From: Sporolactobacillus shoreicorticis
GTDB taxonomy: Bacteria; Bacillota; Bacilli; Bacillales; Sporolactobacillaceae
NCBI RefSeq assembly: GCF_024125445.1
Contig: NZ_JAMXWM010000002.1
Span: 226,743 to 290,742, forward strand
Direction: 5' to 3'
DNA: 64,000 bases
Within the stretch, counting starts at the first letter, position 1, and the number at the start of each line of letters is the position of its first letter. Positions 44,884-55,533 of the stretch are shown one piece after another. The notes beneath the pieces are model-generated. The model was not told where the DNA came from and did not search any database. It saw only the letters and a program-made list of their open reading frames with translations. A program made the position numbers and the translations under genes.

Positions 44884-46008
44884 ATGATCGAGCAGAGTAC
44901 AAAGGAATGGAGTTCGAATCTGCTGAAAAAAATTGAAAAAAAAATTGAGGCGGAATGTGTGCGCCTTGGCGACGGAATTCCCTATATTCCTGAAAATGGA
45001 AGATATGAAGATATTGGAGCCAAGGATATTATCTGGTGGACAAACGGTTTCTGGGGCGGTATTCTTTGGCAGCTGTACCACGCAACGAAAAAAGAGATTT
45101 TCCGTACAACCGCAGAAAAAGTGGAGGCGCGTCTGGATCAGGCGTTCGATATCTATAAAGGGCTTCATCATGACGTTGGTTTCATGTGGCAGCCAACCGC
45201 AATTGCTGACTATCGTTTAACAGGCAATGAACGCTCCATGCAGCGAGGGCTTCATGCGGCGACTCTACTTGCCGGCCGCTATAATCCGCGCGGTAAATTT
45301 ATTCGATCATGGAATAGAGATCGGGCAGGATGGGTCATCGTAGACAGCATGCTGAATATTCAAACACTGTTTTGGGCAAAAGACACAATTAAAGATCCTC
45401 GTTTCGGCTATATTGCCGAAGATCATGCGGACAAGGTGCAGAAGTATATTGTGCGTGAGGACGGCTCGGTAAATCATATTGCCGTATTCGATCCGACTAA
45501 TGGTGAACTGCTTGAAACACCCGGAGGACAGGGGTATGCTTCAGGCTCTTCATGGTCGCGCGGCCAGTCATGGGCTATCTACGGATTCGCGCTCAGCTAT
45601 TTGCATACGGGAAACCAGAAGTATCTTGACACGGCAAAGAAGGTCGCCAATTATTTTATAGCTAATGTTTCAACGACCGACTACATTCCTCTTGTTGATT
45701 TCAGGGCGCCGAGAGAACCGGTGAAATGGGATACCACGGCGGGAATGTGCGCGGCATGCGGGATGCTTGAAATCGCAAAGCACGTCTCAAGTTATGAAAA
45801 AGATTTGTACGAGGGAGCGGCAATCCGGTTATTAAAGGCGACTGAAGGAAAATACGCAAACTGGACTATTGAGGAAGACGCGATTATTGGCTACGGTACA
45901 GGTTCGTATCATGACGAATGTTGGACTCATGTGCCGATTATCTATGGTGATTACTATTTTATCGAAGCTGTGTTGCGTTTGCAAAATCTTGATTTTTTGT
46001 TGTGGTGA
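44884..46008 (+). CDS. ugl: GH88 unsaturated glucuronyl hydrolase 1
   Basis: 374 residues, full length for intracellular GH88. IIWWTNGFWGGILWQLY near residue 44, catalytic Asp in GLHHDVGFMW near 96 and in VIVDSMLN near 153, RGQSWAIYGFALSY near 230. It hydrates and releases 4-deoxy-unsaturated glucuronate from the non-reducing end of lyase products. The ATG follows AAAGGGTGATG. The sigma-54 promoter upstream puts it under a LevR-type activator. About 45 percent of visible blocks match the second copy at 61808, so the two may prefer different oligosaccharides. Confidence 0.9.
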   Translation: MIEQSTKEWSSNLLKKIEKKIEAECVRLGDGIPYIPENGRYEDIGAKDIIWWTNGFWGGILWQLYHATKKEIFRTTAEKVEARLDQAFDIYKGLHHDVGFMWQPTAIADYRLTGNERSMQRGLHAATLLAGRYNPRGKFIRSWNRDRAGWVIVDSMLNIQTLFWAKDTIKDPRFGYIAEDHADKVQKYIVREDGSVNHIAVFDPTNGELLETPGGQGYASGSSWSRGQSWAIYGFALSYLHTGNQKYLDTAKKVANYFIANVSTTDYIPLVDFRAPREPVKWDTTAGMCAACGMLEIAKHVSSYEKDLYEGAAIRLLKATEGKYANWTIEEDAIIGYGTGSYHDECWTHVPIIYGDYYFIEAVLRLQNLDFLLW

Positions 46009-46198
46009 AGTTTTTTGAGAGAAAAAGGGCACCTTCTTAATTGAATCAATGACTGTGTAAGAGATTCTATTGTTTATAATTCTCACGTCTCAATTTAGAT
46101 GGGAGCGTAAACATTTTTGCTTGACTGAAGGCATGCTGCGGATTCTAATAAATTTAGGTTAGGCATTGCCTATTTGATGGACAGGAGGAACGATTCTA

Positions 46199-47776
46199 AT
46201 GAAAGTACAAAATCCAATACTCAAAGGTTTTCATCCGGATCCGTGCATCTGCCGCGTAGGCGACACTTTTTATTTGGCAACATCGACATTTGAGTGGTAC
46301 CCTGGTGTCGAAATTCATGCCTCACAGGATTTGAAGAATTGGACGCTGGTATCGCGACCTTTGATTGATCAAAAGCATATAAACCTCCGCGGTATTCCTG
46401 ACAGCGCGGGGATATGGGCACCGGCATTGTCTTATTCAGACGGTAAATTTTGGCTGATTTACACGATCTCATATCAAATCGACGGCAATTATAAAGATGT
46501 CAAAAACTATGTGACGGTCTCGGATCAGATCAGCGAAGGATGGTCGGATCCTATATTTCTTAATTCGTCAGGATTTGATCCGTCATTTTTTCATGATGAA
46601 GACAACAGGAAATACTTAGTCAATGTGTGTTGGGATTACCGGCCGCTTCCGGGTAAAACAAAATTCAGTGGATTGGTTCTGCAAGAGTACGATCATGACA
46701 AAAAAGCGTTGGTTGGAAAGCAGAAGGTGATTTACAAAGGAAGTTCAACCGGAGGATGTGAAGGCCCACATTTGATGAAAAAGGACGGTTGGTATTACAT
46801 TATTGCTGCTGAAGGAGGAACGGGCAGACATCATTCGATCAGTGTCAGCCGCTCGAAAAATCTTTTCGGGCCGTATGAATTTTCACCCTTCTCACCATTA
46901 ATGACCTCATATCACTATCCGGATAATGTGATTCAAAAAGCGGGGCATGGAAACCTTGTACAGACTTCAACAGGTGATTGGTTTCTTGTGCATCTTTGTT
47001 CAAGATATTATGGGGTTTCGAAGAGTTCGCCGCTCGGAAGAGAAACCGCGCTTCAGGAGCTGATTTGGGAAAATGGCTGGCCACGTCTGAAGCATGGAAC
47101 CAATGAGCCTCAGATGACGGTGAACGTTCCGTATTCCACTACGGAAGAACCGAAAAACGAAACGCATGCTACATTTGATCGGCCGCTTGGTTCGGAATGG
47201 ATGACCTTGAGAACTCCTTTTGATGATAAACTCTCATTGTCGGCGAATCCCGGTAAATTAAGACTGTACGGCGGCGACAGCTTGTCTTCTCTTTTTAATC
47301 AGTCATTGATTGCACGAAAATGGCAATCCGTTCATTTTTTGGCTGAGACTGCTCTGTCTTTTAAACCCAAAAGCTATCAACAGCTTGCGGGACTTGTCTG
47401 TTACTATAATACTAAATGTTGGATTTTCTTGAATGTGACACGAGATGAGTTCAGTAGTCGTCGTATTGTAAACATAACGGTCAATGATAATGGGACAATT
47501 ACAGATCCGCTCAGGGGTCTTTATGGTTATATCCCGGAACAGTCGGATACGATCATTTTGCGGATGCTGGTCAAAAATGCGCGGATCAAGTGTTCATACA
47601 GCGTTGATGGTGAACACTTTTTCCAAATCGGTCAATGGTTCAATGGTGAGAAGCTTTCCGACCAATACCTTTCGGGATGGGCGTATACAGGGGCAGTTGT
47701 TGGGTTGACTGCCGTTGATTTTAATTTGAAGGACAGCTATGCTGACTTCGACTACTTTATCTATAGAGAAAACTAA
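46199..47776 (+). CDS. GH43 beta-xylosidase / alpha-L-arabinofuranosidase
   Basis: 525 residues without signal peptide. Five-bladed propeller with the three GH43 acidic residues in GFHPDPCI (Asp14), SSGFDPSFFHD (near 126) and GCEGPHLMK (Glu near 187). A C-terminal beta-sandwich (from ~330, DRPLGSEWMTLRTP) is the usual GH43_11/12 partner domain. Releases xylose or arabinose; beta-xylosidase is the commonest activity in this architecture. GACAGGAGGA precedes the ATG. Confidence 0.88.
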   Translation: MKVQNPILKGFHPDPCICRVGDTFYLATSTFEWYPGVEIHASQDLKNWTLVSRPLIDQKHINLRGIPDSAGIWAPALSYSDGKFWLIYTISYQIDGNYKDVKNYVTVSDQISEGWSDPIFLNSSGFDPSFFHDEDNRKYLVNVCWDYRPLPGKTKFSGLVLQEYDHDKKALVGKQKVIYKGSSTGGCEGPHLMKKDGWYYIIAAEGGTGRHHSISVSRSKNLFGPYEFSPFSPLMTSYHYPDNVIQKAGHGNLVQTSTGDWFLVHLCSRYYGVSKSSPLGRETALQELIWENGWPRLKHGTNEPQMTVNVPYSTTEEPKNETHATFDRPLGSEWMTLRTPFDDKLSLSANPGKLRLYGGDSLSSLFNQSLIARKWQSVHFLAETALSFKPKSYQQLAGLVCYYNTKCWIFLNVTRDEFSSRRIVNITVNDNGTITDPLRGLYGYIPEQSDTIILRMLVKNARIKCSYSVDGEHFFQIGQWFNGEKLSDQYLSGWAYTGAVVGLTAVDFNLKDSYADFDYFIYREN

Positions 47777-47906
47777 TGGTGATTATTACTGAATAATCAT
47801 GCAGTTCCGCACTGACGATTCGGCATATTCGGAAGAGTGATTTAAAAAAAGTAAGGGCGTGAATTCAATCAATGAAACTGATTGCGGGTACTATTTGACG
47901 AATCAC

Positions 47907-47940
47907 GAAAACGTCATCCCTATCCAAATGGATCGTTTTC
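47907..47940. promoter_or_regulatory. Inverted repeat between the GH43 and GH35 genes
   Basis: GAAAACG at 47907 and CGTTTTC ending at 47940 face each other, with ATCC/GGAT extending the pairing inward. The arms resemble cre half-sites. It may be an operator or a weak terminator (AATTTCTT follows). Confidence 0.4.
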
Positions 47941-48010
47941 AATTTCTTCAATTGTGTATGTCTCTTGTGTTTGAGATCAAACAATTTCTATAGTATGCGG
48001 AGGCGGTTGT

Positions 48011-49768
48011 GTGGGTTCAGGAACATTTGAAATTCGAGATCAATTTTATCTGAATGGTAAACCATTTAAAATTATATCGGGTGCCGTTCATTATTTTCGT
48101 GTCGTACCGGAATATTGGCGGGATCGACTCGAAAAATTGCGGGCGATGGGTTGCAATACCGTGGAAACCTATGTGCCATGGAACCTGCACGAGCCACAAA
48201 GAGGAAGCTTTTGTTTTGAAGGAATGCTTGATCTGACTCGTTTTTTGGAAATCGTTCAGGATCTGGGTTTACTAGCGATTGTCCGGCCTTCCCCATATAT
48301 TTGTGGTGAATGGGAATTCGGGGGACTGCCCGCATGGCTTCTTGCTGAGGACGGCATGCGCCTACGTTGTACTTATCCGCCCTACATGAATGCCGTGAAA
48401 CAGTACTATCATGAATTATTCCGCATTCTGACTCCAATGCAGATTGATCACAGAGGTCCGATCATTCTGTTTCAGGTTGAAAATGAATACGGCGCTTACG
48501 GGGATGAGGAGGCCTATCTTGAGGCACTTCGCGATGACATAGTCCAAAACGGGGTAACCGTTCCCTTAGTCACATCGGACGGTCCTTGGGGGGATTATCT
48601 GACTAATGGCAGTTTGCCGGAAGCGCTGCCCACTGCAAACTTCGGTTCCAAGGCAGATCTACAGTTGGACATATTAAGACAACATGTGGGCGACGGGCCG
48701 CTCATGTGTATGGAGTTTTGGGTCGGCTGGTTTGACGCATGGGGCGATGAGAAGCACCATACCACGAACATTGCAGCCAGCGCAGCTGATTTGAACGCTC
48801 TGTTGCAGCGCGGCAGCGTGAATATCTACATGTTCCACGGTGGAACAAACTTCGGGTTGATGAATGGCGCGAATTACTATAAAGCGCTTGCGGCAGATGT
48901 TACCTCATACGATTATGACGCGCCGCTTTCTGAAGACGGCGAACTGACCCAAAAGTATCAAGCGATGCGTGATGTTATCGGAACGTACACGAAATTACCA
49001 CCGCTCTCTTTCTCAACCAAGATCGAAAAATACGCATATGGACTGCAAACGGTAAGTGAACGCGTATCACTCTTTTCTATAGTTGATGATCTGTCGTATT
49101 CCTTGGAAAGTCCATGGCCTGTTTCCATGGAAAAAGTCGGTCAGAGTTACGGTTATATACTGTACCGATCTTCTCTGAAAAAAGACACCGCAGTGGGAAA
49201 AGTCAAATTGATTGGAGCAAATGATCGGGCGCAGATCTATTTCGATGAGCGACATTTTGCTACCTTACTCGATCATGAGCTTGAGGCAGAGCATGAGATT
49301 CCCGAAGCGTTTCACCATTCAGAACAGATGGACATTCTTGTTGAGAACATGGGTCGGGTCAATTATGGTCCAAAGATGGAAGCTCAGCGAAAGGGAATTA
49401 ATAATGCCGTACTGATTAACCGGCACGGACATGCGGGGTGGCAGATTTACAGATTGCCTATGAATTCTGAGATGGCCGCTTGTATTGACTTTTCAAAGGA
49501 ATACAGGGCTGGACTTCCTGCTTTCTACCGGATTGTATTCCATATTGAACAGGTCGCAGACACGTTTCTGGATATGACGGGATGGGGAAAAGGGTGCGTC
49601 CTACTCAACGGATTCAATCTCGGCCGTTTCTGGGACAGAGGTCCGCAGACGCGGTTGTACGTTCCCGCCCCATTATTGAACAGGGGGGACAATGAATTGA
49701 TCATCTTTGAAACAGAAGGGAAATCAATGCAACATATTCATTTTGAGGCATCACCGGGGTTAGGTTAA
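48011..49768 (+). CDS. GH35 beta-galactosidase
   Basis: 585 residues, typical of short bacterial GH35 enzymes, no signal peptide. ISGAVHYFRVVPEYWRDRL near residue 22, acid/base Glu in QVENEYGAYGDE near 158, nucleophile Glu in MCMEFWVGWFDAWG near 235, MFHGGTNFGLMNGAN near 280, then C-terminal beta domains. Hydrolyses beta-1,3- or beta-1,6-linked galactose of oligosaccharides. A GTG start behind CGGAGGCGG is used. Confidence 0.93.
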   Translation: MGSGTFEIRDQFYLNGKPFKIISGAVHYFRVVPEYWRDRLEKLRAMGCNTVETYVPWNLHEPQRGSFCFEGMLDLTRFLEIVQDLGLLAIVRPSPYICGEWEFGGLPAWLLAEDGMRLRCTYPPYMNAVKQYYHELFRILTPMQIDHRGPIILFQVENEYGAYGDEEAYLEALRDDIVQNGVTVPLVTSDGPWGDYLTNGSLPEALPTANFGSKADLQLDILRQHVGDGPLMCMEFWVGWFDAWGDEKHHTTNIAASAADLNALLQRGSVNIYMFHGGTNFGLMNGANYYKALAADVTSYDYDAPLSEDGELTQKYQAMRDVIGTYTKLPPLSFSTKIEKYAYGLQTVSERVSLFSIVDDLSYSLESPWPVSMEKVGQSYGYILYRSSLKKDTAVGKVKLIGANDRAQIYFDERHFATLLDHELEAEHEIPEAFHHSEQMDILVENMGRVNYGPKMEAQRKGINNAVLINRHGHAGWQIYRLPMNSEMAACIDFSKEYRAGLPAFYRIVFHIEQVADTFLDMTGWGKGCVLLNGFNLGRFWDRGPQTRLYVPAPLLNRGDNELIIFETEGKSMQHIHFEASPGLG

Positions 49769-49940
49769 GAAGGAAATAGAAGCACGATCATAATAAGAAC
49801 AGTTTAGCCGCTTAGCATCAAGTAGATAGCATTGCTGCTATCGTGTATTCATGTGGTAGTTAATCGAATCGTTTTGAATCTGGTCAACGAAACGCCTGAT
49901 CTAACCCACGGGCTTTAATTCAGTAGGTCCCTTCGACGAG

Positions 49941-49983
49941 GAGGAGGACAGCCGCTTATAAACGGGATGTCCTCCTCTTTTTT
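49941..49983. terminator. Terminator between the converging GH35 and GH78 genes
   Basis: GAGGAGGACA and TGTCCTCCTC form a perfect 10-bp stem, followed by TTTTTT on the plus strand. It can serve the GH35 gene. Confidence 0.82.
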
Positions 49984-50001
49984 ACATCATTGTTTAGCAG
50001 A

Positions 50002-52770
50002 TTAATTTTCCAATGGTTCAAACCGGTATTGTCCGGATGGCAGTTCAACGGTTCGAAAGTTTCCGTTGTGGATGGAAGCAACCGGCCTCCCATTAACCAA
50101 CAAATGCTTCGATATGAGGTTATCAGTGAATGGAATCGAAATCATTGCCCGAGTATTCATCGGAATCGCAACATCAACGATCAGATCTCCTGACGAAGTA
50201 TGCATGAACGCCGCGCGGATCGGCCCCTTGATACTTGGCGTGACCACAGAGGCTGATTCAATCATTCCGGGCTGCACTTTTATTTCGAACGTATCAAAAC
50301 CTGGCGAAGTTGGATGAATGCCGAAAACTCCTTGCACAATCATACAGCCGGGCGTTGCCCCCCATGGATGCGAGAGCGTCAGATTTGGTTTATCCGCGTT
50401 GCTCCAGGCTTCGGGTGCAATGGTCGCATTCAGCTGATCCAGAACGGCCGCGAAGGTCTTGGCATCCTTTGAATGATCCGAGTTGAGCAGTAACTGAATA
50501 GCTAAACCGCCGGCGTTAGCGTTAAAGAGTCCCCGCAGAATAAAATAAGCAAAGTAGATACTGCCCTTGAATACACCTTCATTGCCGATGAAAGCGGTCA
50601 GTCGCGGATCGATCACTTTTGGGTCAATGACCTGATATGCTAAAGCGTAAGCGGAAGCATGAAGAGAACAATGCTTATTAATCGAACCATCTTCATTCAT
50701 CGAATCAAAAAATGTCTGGGTTTGAGTATCAAAAAGCAAGTGAATCAAACGGTTTTTGATCAGTCTGGAACGATACAAATATATTGATTCATCGGCGTGA
50801 TTTTCGATAACGGCCGCAATTTTAGCCATGATTGCATAGATACCGACATAGATCGCGTTAAAAGGAGTATTGTAAGTGCCCTCGACATAACCATCACGTT
50901 CGTTTTTCGGCCAGTCAATCAGGCCTATTCCTTTGACAAGACCAATTTGTTCATCAAAATTATCGGTTCCCTGTTCACCGCGCAGCAGCTTTTCCTTTAA
51001 TATCGGATAGCGCGTTTCTAAAAGCTGAGCATCGCCGGTATAGAGATAATCCTGCCAAGCAAATTCAACATTAAAAAGTTTATAGTCTTCCGGCCAGGTT
51101 TCATTGTCCAGCAGATAATCAATAGAGTAACGTGCAAGCGAATATTGGTCGGATACAGCGTAACTTGTGTTTCCGTTAACGAGCAAATCGCCTTCATAAG
51201 GACGACGCTCACGTGCCTGCGAATCAACGTAAATATCTTGGTTGGTGGCCCTAATTGTATATTTTGAGAGTTCATATTCTCGATTTAGCAGATCACTGCT
51301 TGATGTGAAGGAGGAAACAGATGCATCAAACGGCTGCTGCAACGCCCAACCTTTGATTGAAGTGTGGGACAATGTTCCATCATATCCATGAATTTGAACG
51401 AAACGGAAACATTTCATCGTATACGTATAGAAATGCTGCTTTCCTTTTATAAGTGACCAAGTCTCATGGTAAACCGGTTCACAGGCCATATGATAGCGGA
51501 CGGTGCCATCATCATTAAGCTGTTCACCGGAAAAAACATCGATTTTCTGATCTTTGTCGCTGTCCAGGTTCACATACAGACCGCCGATGATTTCTTTCCC
51601 GAGATCAACCAGCCAGTCACCGTTTGCAAGTTTTACAACCTTTTTTTGCGGTTCATGCGTTACTTTGCGCAAAGTATTTTCAGATGGAAAGGGTTGAAAA
51701 ACCTCCGTTATCTGATCATAAATCATCTTCACGGAAACGGCAGGAAACCAGGCACTATCATCAAAATTACGATCTTCCCATCCGAACGGATAGGTGTTTG
51801 CATCGATGTCTTCCGCGGGCATGGAAAAATACTGAGTGCCGATTGTTCGCCCGGCAAAACCGAAAGCGGGTGATCCGTCCAATGACTTCCAGTGCCCGTC
51901 GTTCGTAAAAGTCGCGACTTGTTTGGAATGATCCTTAAAGAAAATGGTAATTTGCGCCAGAAACATGCCCTGCTTTTTCAAGCCGGCCGATTTGTCTCCG
52001 ATGGTGTTATAGCCATCCTTAAGAAAAAGCGTTCCTGTTGAAAGAACAGCCGTCGTATTTTTTCCATTCTTAATTAAATCGGTCACATCAAATGAATTGT
52101 AAAACACACATGTGACGGGCGGCTTTCCTGCCTCGCGAATGCGAGGATGAGGACGCCCGGGTCCGTATCCGGCTGCTTTTCCGTTCACAAAAAGATCAAA
52201 GGTCTGTTGAATCAACGGGTTGCCATCTCTAGCGCTGGCGCTGATCACGACCTTTTCCACTTTTTCAATGTCCAGATCAAATGAAGGACTGCGCAAAAGG
52301 ACAAAATTTCTTTGATACGTCGCCTCTTTCTTGTCCGGCAACCAAATTGCTCGAGTATCCGCCCATTCCTTCCCGACGGCTGTAGAAAAGGCGGCAGGCA
52401 CTGCAAACGAGGTAATTTCACTGGCATTGTTTTTGATTCGGACGGTCCAGTAATACAATTCATTATCCTCCAACACGTTTGCCCGGTCTTTTATGGTTAC
52501 TGCTGTATTTTTGCTGGAATAAACCCATCCGGAATCGAAGACATGCGGGCCTTCCTTGAAATCAGCAGCCCGTTTGAAAATGAGCAGCTGATAGGCGGTC
52601 TGATAAACATTCGATTTACTGTCGCGAACAGCCCACGAGAATCGCATGCCCTTTTTACTGACCCCGAGTGCATTGCTGAGTAAATTCAATTTCAACTGAA
52701 AAGGCATTTGCAAATCACTCTGTGTCTGGTTTGATCTAGTGCCTTTTGCTGCCACTGCATAGGATTTCAT
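50002..52770 (-). CDS. GH78 alpha-L-rhamnosidase
   Basis: 922 residues, no signal peptide. N-terminal Ig-like and beta-sandwich domains (GMRFSWAVRDSKSN; YYWTVRIKN; SARDGNPLIQQTF), then the (alpha/alpha)6 barrel: IYVDSQARERRPYEGDLLVN near residue 515 matches the conserved D-x-x-x-R-E-R-x-x-x-x-G-D block of GH78. The C-terminal barrel and greek-key domain end with GPIRAAFMHTSSGDLIVDVA. Releases terminal L-rhamnose, e.g. the rhamnose cap on glucuronic acid in plant gums and arabinogalactans. No rhamnose catabolic gene is seen nearby. ATG behind GAGGAGGA. Confidence 0.9.
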   Translation of the reverse strand: MKSYAVAAKGTRSNQTQSDLQMPFQLKLNLLSNALGVSKKGMRFSWAVRDSKSNVYQTAYQLLIFKRAADFKEGPHVFDSGWVYSSKNTAVTIKDRANVLEDNELYYWTVRIKNNASEITSFAVPAAFSTAVGKEWADTRAIWLPDKKEATYQRNFVLLRSPSFDLDIEKVEKVVISASARDGNPLIQQTFDLFVNGKAAGYGPGRPHPRIREAGKPPVTCVFYNSFDVTDLIKNGKNTTAVLSTGTLFLKDGYNTIGDKSAGLKKQGMFLAQITIFFKDHSKQVATFTNDGHWKSLDGSPAFGFAGRTIGTQYFSMPAEDIDANTYPFGWEDRNFDDSAWFPAVSVKMIYDQITEVFQPFPSENTLRKVTHEPQKKVVKLANGDWLVDLGKEIIGGLYVNLDSDKDQKIDVFSGEQLNDDGTVRYHMACEPVYHETWSLIKGKQHFYTYTMKCFRFVQIHGYDGTLSHTSIKGWALQQPFDASVSSFTSSSDLLNREYELSKYTIRATNQDIYVDSQARERRPYEGDLLVNGNTSYAVSDQYSLARYSIDYLLDNETWPEDYKLFNVEFAWQDYLYTGDAQLLETRYPILKEKLLRGEQGTDNFDEQIGLVKGIGLIDWPKNERDGYVEGTYNTPFNAIYVGIYAIMAKIAAVIENHADESIYLYRSRLIKNRLIHLLFDTQTQTFFDSMNEDGSINKHCSLHASAYALAYQVIDPKVIDPRLTAFIGNEGVFKGSIYFAYFILRGLFNANAGGLAIQLLLNSDHSKDAKTFAAVLDQLNATIAPEAWSNADKPNLTLSHPWGATPGCMIVQGVFGIHPTSPGFDTFEIKVQPGMIESASVVTPSIKGPIRAAFMHTSSGDLIVDVAIPMNTRAMISIPFTDNLISKHLLVNGRPVASIHNGNFRTVELPSGQYRFEPLEN

Positions 52771-52987
52771 GAAGTATCCTCCTCGTGTGAAATGACCCTA
52801 ATAAGCTTAATTCAATGAATAAGTAAATGGTCAGATATGAGGTAAGGTCAACCTTACCCCCATTCATGCATGCCACATGGTTGCTGTCGATTGCTTTTAA
52901 AAGATATAAAAAAAGGCAGTCAGTCAGAGTGAAATTAAAAAAATATGCTGCGCAAGCTTGCGGGAGAGCACGGGATTGAAAAAATCC

Positions 52988-54418
52988 TTATTCTTTATCC
53001 TTTGAAAAAAAACCAAAATAATTGTAGGCATTCCTATACGCTATATTTTCGACAATCTTACCAATATATGATTGATCATCAGGAAGCCGTCCGTCTTCAA
53101 CCCATGTGCCGATTACCCGGCAAAGAACACGCCGGAAGTACTCATGACGCGGATAGGAGAGGAAGCTGCGCGAATCGGTCAACATGCCGACAAAATTTGC
53201 CAGCAAGCTCTGCTGAGCCATGATTTTCAATTGCTTTTCCATTCCGTCTGCCGTATCGTTAAACCACCAGGCACCGCCAAGCTGAAGCTTCTGAACCCCC
53301 TGTTTCTGAAAAGATTGCATTCCGGTTGCAAGAGTCATCCAGTCATTGTCATTGAGCGAATAAAGAATCATTTTCGGTATGCTGTCGGTCTGTTCGGCAT
53401 TCATCAGCAGGTTCATAATCTGTCCGGCAATGTCAGACTGGAAACCAACCGAGTCAAAGCCGGTATCCGGGCCGAGTTTGGCGAACATCGGTGTGTTTGC
53501 GTTGCGGATGACATTCATATGAATTTGCATGGTCCAGTTTAATTCATGATAACGAGTCATCAACGCTTCCAGCAATGCGGTCTGATAAGCGGCTGTTTCT
53601 TCTTCGTTCAGTGGATCGCGTCCGATCAGTGCTTTATCAAACAGTGAATTGAGCTGCGAACGGCTGACTTTATGAAAGGTGAATGTATTCAAGCCATGAT
53701 CGGACAAGCGGCAACCGACTTCGTGAAAGAAAGAAATACGCTTTTTCATAGCCTCAATCAGATGATCGAATGAATCGATTGACACATTGGCGGCTTTGCC
53801 GAGATTTTCCAAATAAGAATTGAAGCCTGGCGTGTTGATTGACAGAACTTTGTCCGGGCGAAAGGCAGGAATCACCTTGAAGCCATTTTCTTTCTCTTCT
53901 TTTTTCAACAACTCATGGTAATGAAGATCATCAGCCGGATCGTCGGTCGTGCAAACGGCTTTGACATTCATACGTTGTATCAGTCTGCGCGGTTTGAAAT
54001 CGTCGGTTGCAAGCAGCGCGTTTGCTTTTTCCCAGACGGCGGGAGCAGAGTGGCGGCTGAATACATCGTCAATATCAAAAAAACGTTTCAATTCCAAATG
54101 AGTCCACTCATAGAGCGGGTTTCCAATTGCCTTCTCAATTGTTCCGGCCCAAGCAATCAGTTTCTTCTCATCGTCTCCATTGCCGGTGATCAGTTGCTCC
54201 GGAACTCCATTGGCACGCATAAGACGCCATTTATAGTGGTCACCGTATAATCCGTCGTTGATCCATGCGCGTGACAAGTTGGTGAAGTATTTATTGTCAT
54301 AAATTTCTTTCGGATTCAGATGGCAATGGTAGTCAATAATCGGCATGCCTTCTGCGTACCGGTGAAAAAGTTTCCGAGCTGTCTCAGTATTTAGAAGAAA
54401 GTTTTCGTTAAGAAGCAA
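52988..54418 (-). CDS. uxaC: Glucuronate (uronate) isomerase
   Basis: 476 residues. The metal-binding start PIIDYHCHLNPKEI lies near residue 28. Further UxaC blocks are VCTTDDPADDLHYH near 175, LNWTMQIHMNVIRNANTPMF near 295, and LLANFVGMLTDSRSFLSYPRHEYFRR near 430. Converts D-glucuronate to D-fructuronate (or galacturonate to tagaturonate). It starts with TTG because no in-frame ATG precedes; AAAAGGGG lies upstream. Last gene of uxuB-uxuA-uxaC. Confidence 0.95.
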   Translation of the reverse strand: MLLNENFLLNTETARKLFHRYAEGMPIIDYHCHLNPKEIYDNKYFTNLSRAWINDGLYGDHYKWRLMRANGVPEQLITGNGDDEKKLIAWAGTIEKAIGNPLYEWTHLELKRFFDIDDVFSRHSAPAVWEKANALLATDDFKPRRLIQRMNVKAVCTTDDPADDLHYHELLKKEEKENGFKVIPAFRPDKVLSINTPGFNSYLENLGKAANVSIDSFDHLIEAMKKRISFFHEVGCRLSDHGLNTFTFHKVSRSQLNSLFDKALIGRDPLNEEETAAYQTALLEALMTRYHELNWTMQIHMNVIRNANTPMFAKLGPDTGFDSVGFQSDIAGQIMNLLMNAEQTDSIPKMILYSLNDNDWMTLATGMQSFQKQGVQKLQLGGAWWFNDTADGMEKQLKIMAQQSLLANFVGMLTDSRSFLSYPRHEYFRRVLCRVIGTWVEDGRLPDDQSYIGKIVENIAYRNAYNYFGFFSKDKE

Positions 54419-54435
54419 GGATCATGCATCCCCTT

Positions 54436-55509
54436 TTAATCATTTGATTTTTCCAGTGCTTCCCACAGTCCATTGAGATAAGTCATGCCGAGTGCACGAT
54501 CGTACAGTCCGTAACCGGGACGCCCGGTCTCGCCCCAAATCATTCGTCCATGATCCGGCCGGATATAGCCGTCGAAATTCGTGTCATGAAGTGCTTTCAT
54601 GATCTCAAACATGTCCAATGATCCTTCGGAAGACAGGTGCGCGGACTCATGAAAATCGCCTTCATTTCCAATAAATTTAATATTACGTGCATGAACGAAC
54701 GGAATTTTGCCTTTTTTAGTGAATTCTCGAATGATTCCCGGAACATCGTTGTCAGGATTTTCACCAAGGCTTCCCGTACAGAGCGTAAAGCCATTGTTCG
54801 GACTGTCAACCATGCTTTCGATTCGCAGCATGTCATCGCGATTCTTGAAAATGCGTGGGAGACCAAACAGCGGGCGTGGCGGATCATCAGGATGAATCGC
54901 CATTTTGATTCTAACTTCCTCGCAGACGGGAATGATCGCCTTAAGAAAATAGGCCAGATTGTTTGCCAGTTTGTTTTCGTCCACACCTTCATAATCATTG
55001 AAAAGTTGTTTTACACGTGCGAGACGTTCCGGTTCCCATCCGGGTAAAACATACCCATTGGAGCTTTCTTCGACAGATTTGATGATATCGGCCGGATCCC
55101 CTTCAACCATTTTGTGTTCAAAAGCAAGATCTGTTGAACCGTCTGGCAGTTCATAGGCTAGGTTCGTGCGTACCCAGTCAAAAATGGGCATGAAATTATA
55201 GCAAATGACTTTTATTCCGTAGTCCGCAAGATTACGGATCGTCTCGATATAGTTTGCGATATACTGATCGCGGGACGGCAGACCAATTTTAATATCATCA
55301 TGAATGTTGACACTTTCAATCACTTCTAGTGAGAAACCTGCGGCTTCCACTTCTTCCTTCAGCGCGGCGATGCGTGTTTTAGGCCAAACCTCTCCGACGG
55401 GAATGTCGAACAAAGCGCCGACGATTCCCTTGCACCCGGGGATTTGCCGGATTTCGGAAAGTTTAATTTTATCATCTTGTGAACCGTACCATCTGAATGT
55501 CATTTGCAT
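54436..55509 (-). CDS. uxuA: Mannonate dehydratase
   Basis: 357 residues. Typical opening [31 protein letters not shown] (here split), with [20 protein letters not shown] near 195, [17 protein letters not shown] near 230, and [12 protein letters not shown] near 320. Removes water from D-mannonate to give 2-keto-3-deoxygluconate. Lies 17 bp before uxaC and 24 bp after uxuB; AGGAGGCATC precedes the ATG. Confidence 0.96.
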   Translation of the reverse strand: MQMTFRWYGSQDDKIKLSEIRQIPGCKGIVGALFDIPVGEVWPKTRIAALKEEVEAAGFSLEVIESVNIHDDIKIGLPSRDQYIANYIETIRNLADYGIKVICYNFMPIFDWVRTNLAYELPDGSTDLAFEHKMVEGDPADIIKSVEESSNGYVLPGWEPERLARVKQLFNDYEGVDENKLANNLAYFLKAIIPVCEEVRIKMAIHPDDPPRPLFGLPRIFKNRDDMLRIESMVDSPNNGFTLCTGSLGENPDNDVPGIIREFTKKGKIPFVHARNIKFIGNEGDFHESAHLSSEGSLDMFEIMKALHDTNFDGYIRPDHGRMIWGETGRPGYGLYDRALGMTYLNGLWEALEKSND

Positions 55510-55533
55510 TGGATGATGCCTCCTGTTGTCCTG

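Noticed and set aside
52951..52962. The palindrome CGCAAGCTTGCG downstream of uxaC was considered as a terminator.
   Set aside because: It has no loop bases of its own; although a T run follows on the minus strand, a stable hairpin would have only a four-base stem.
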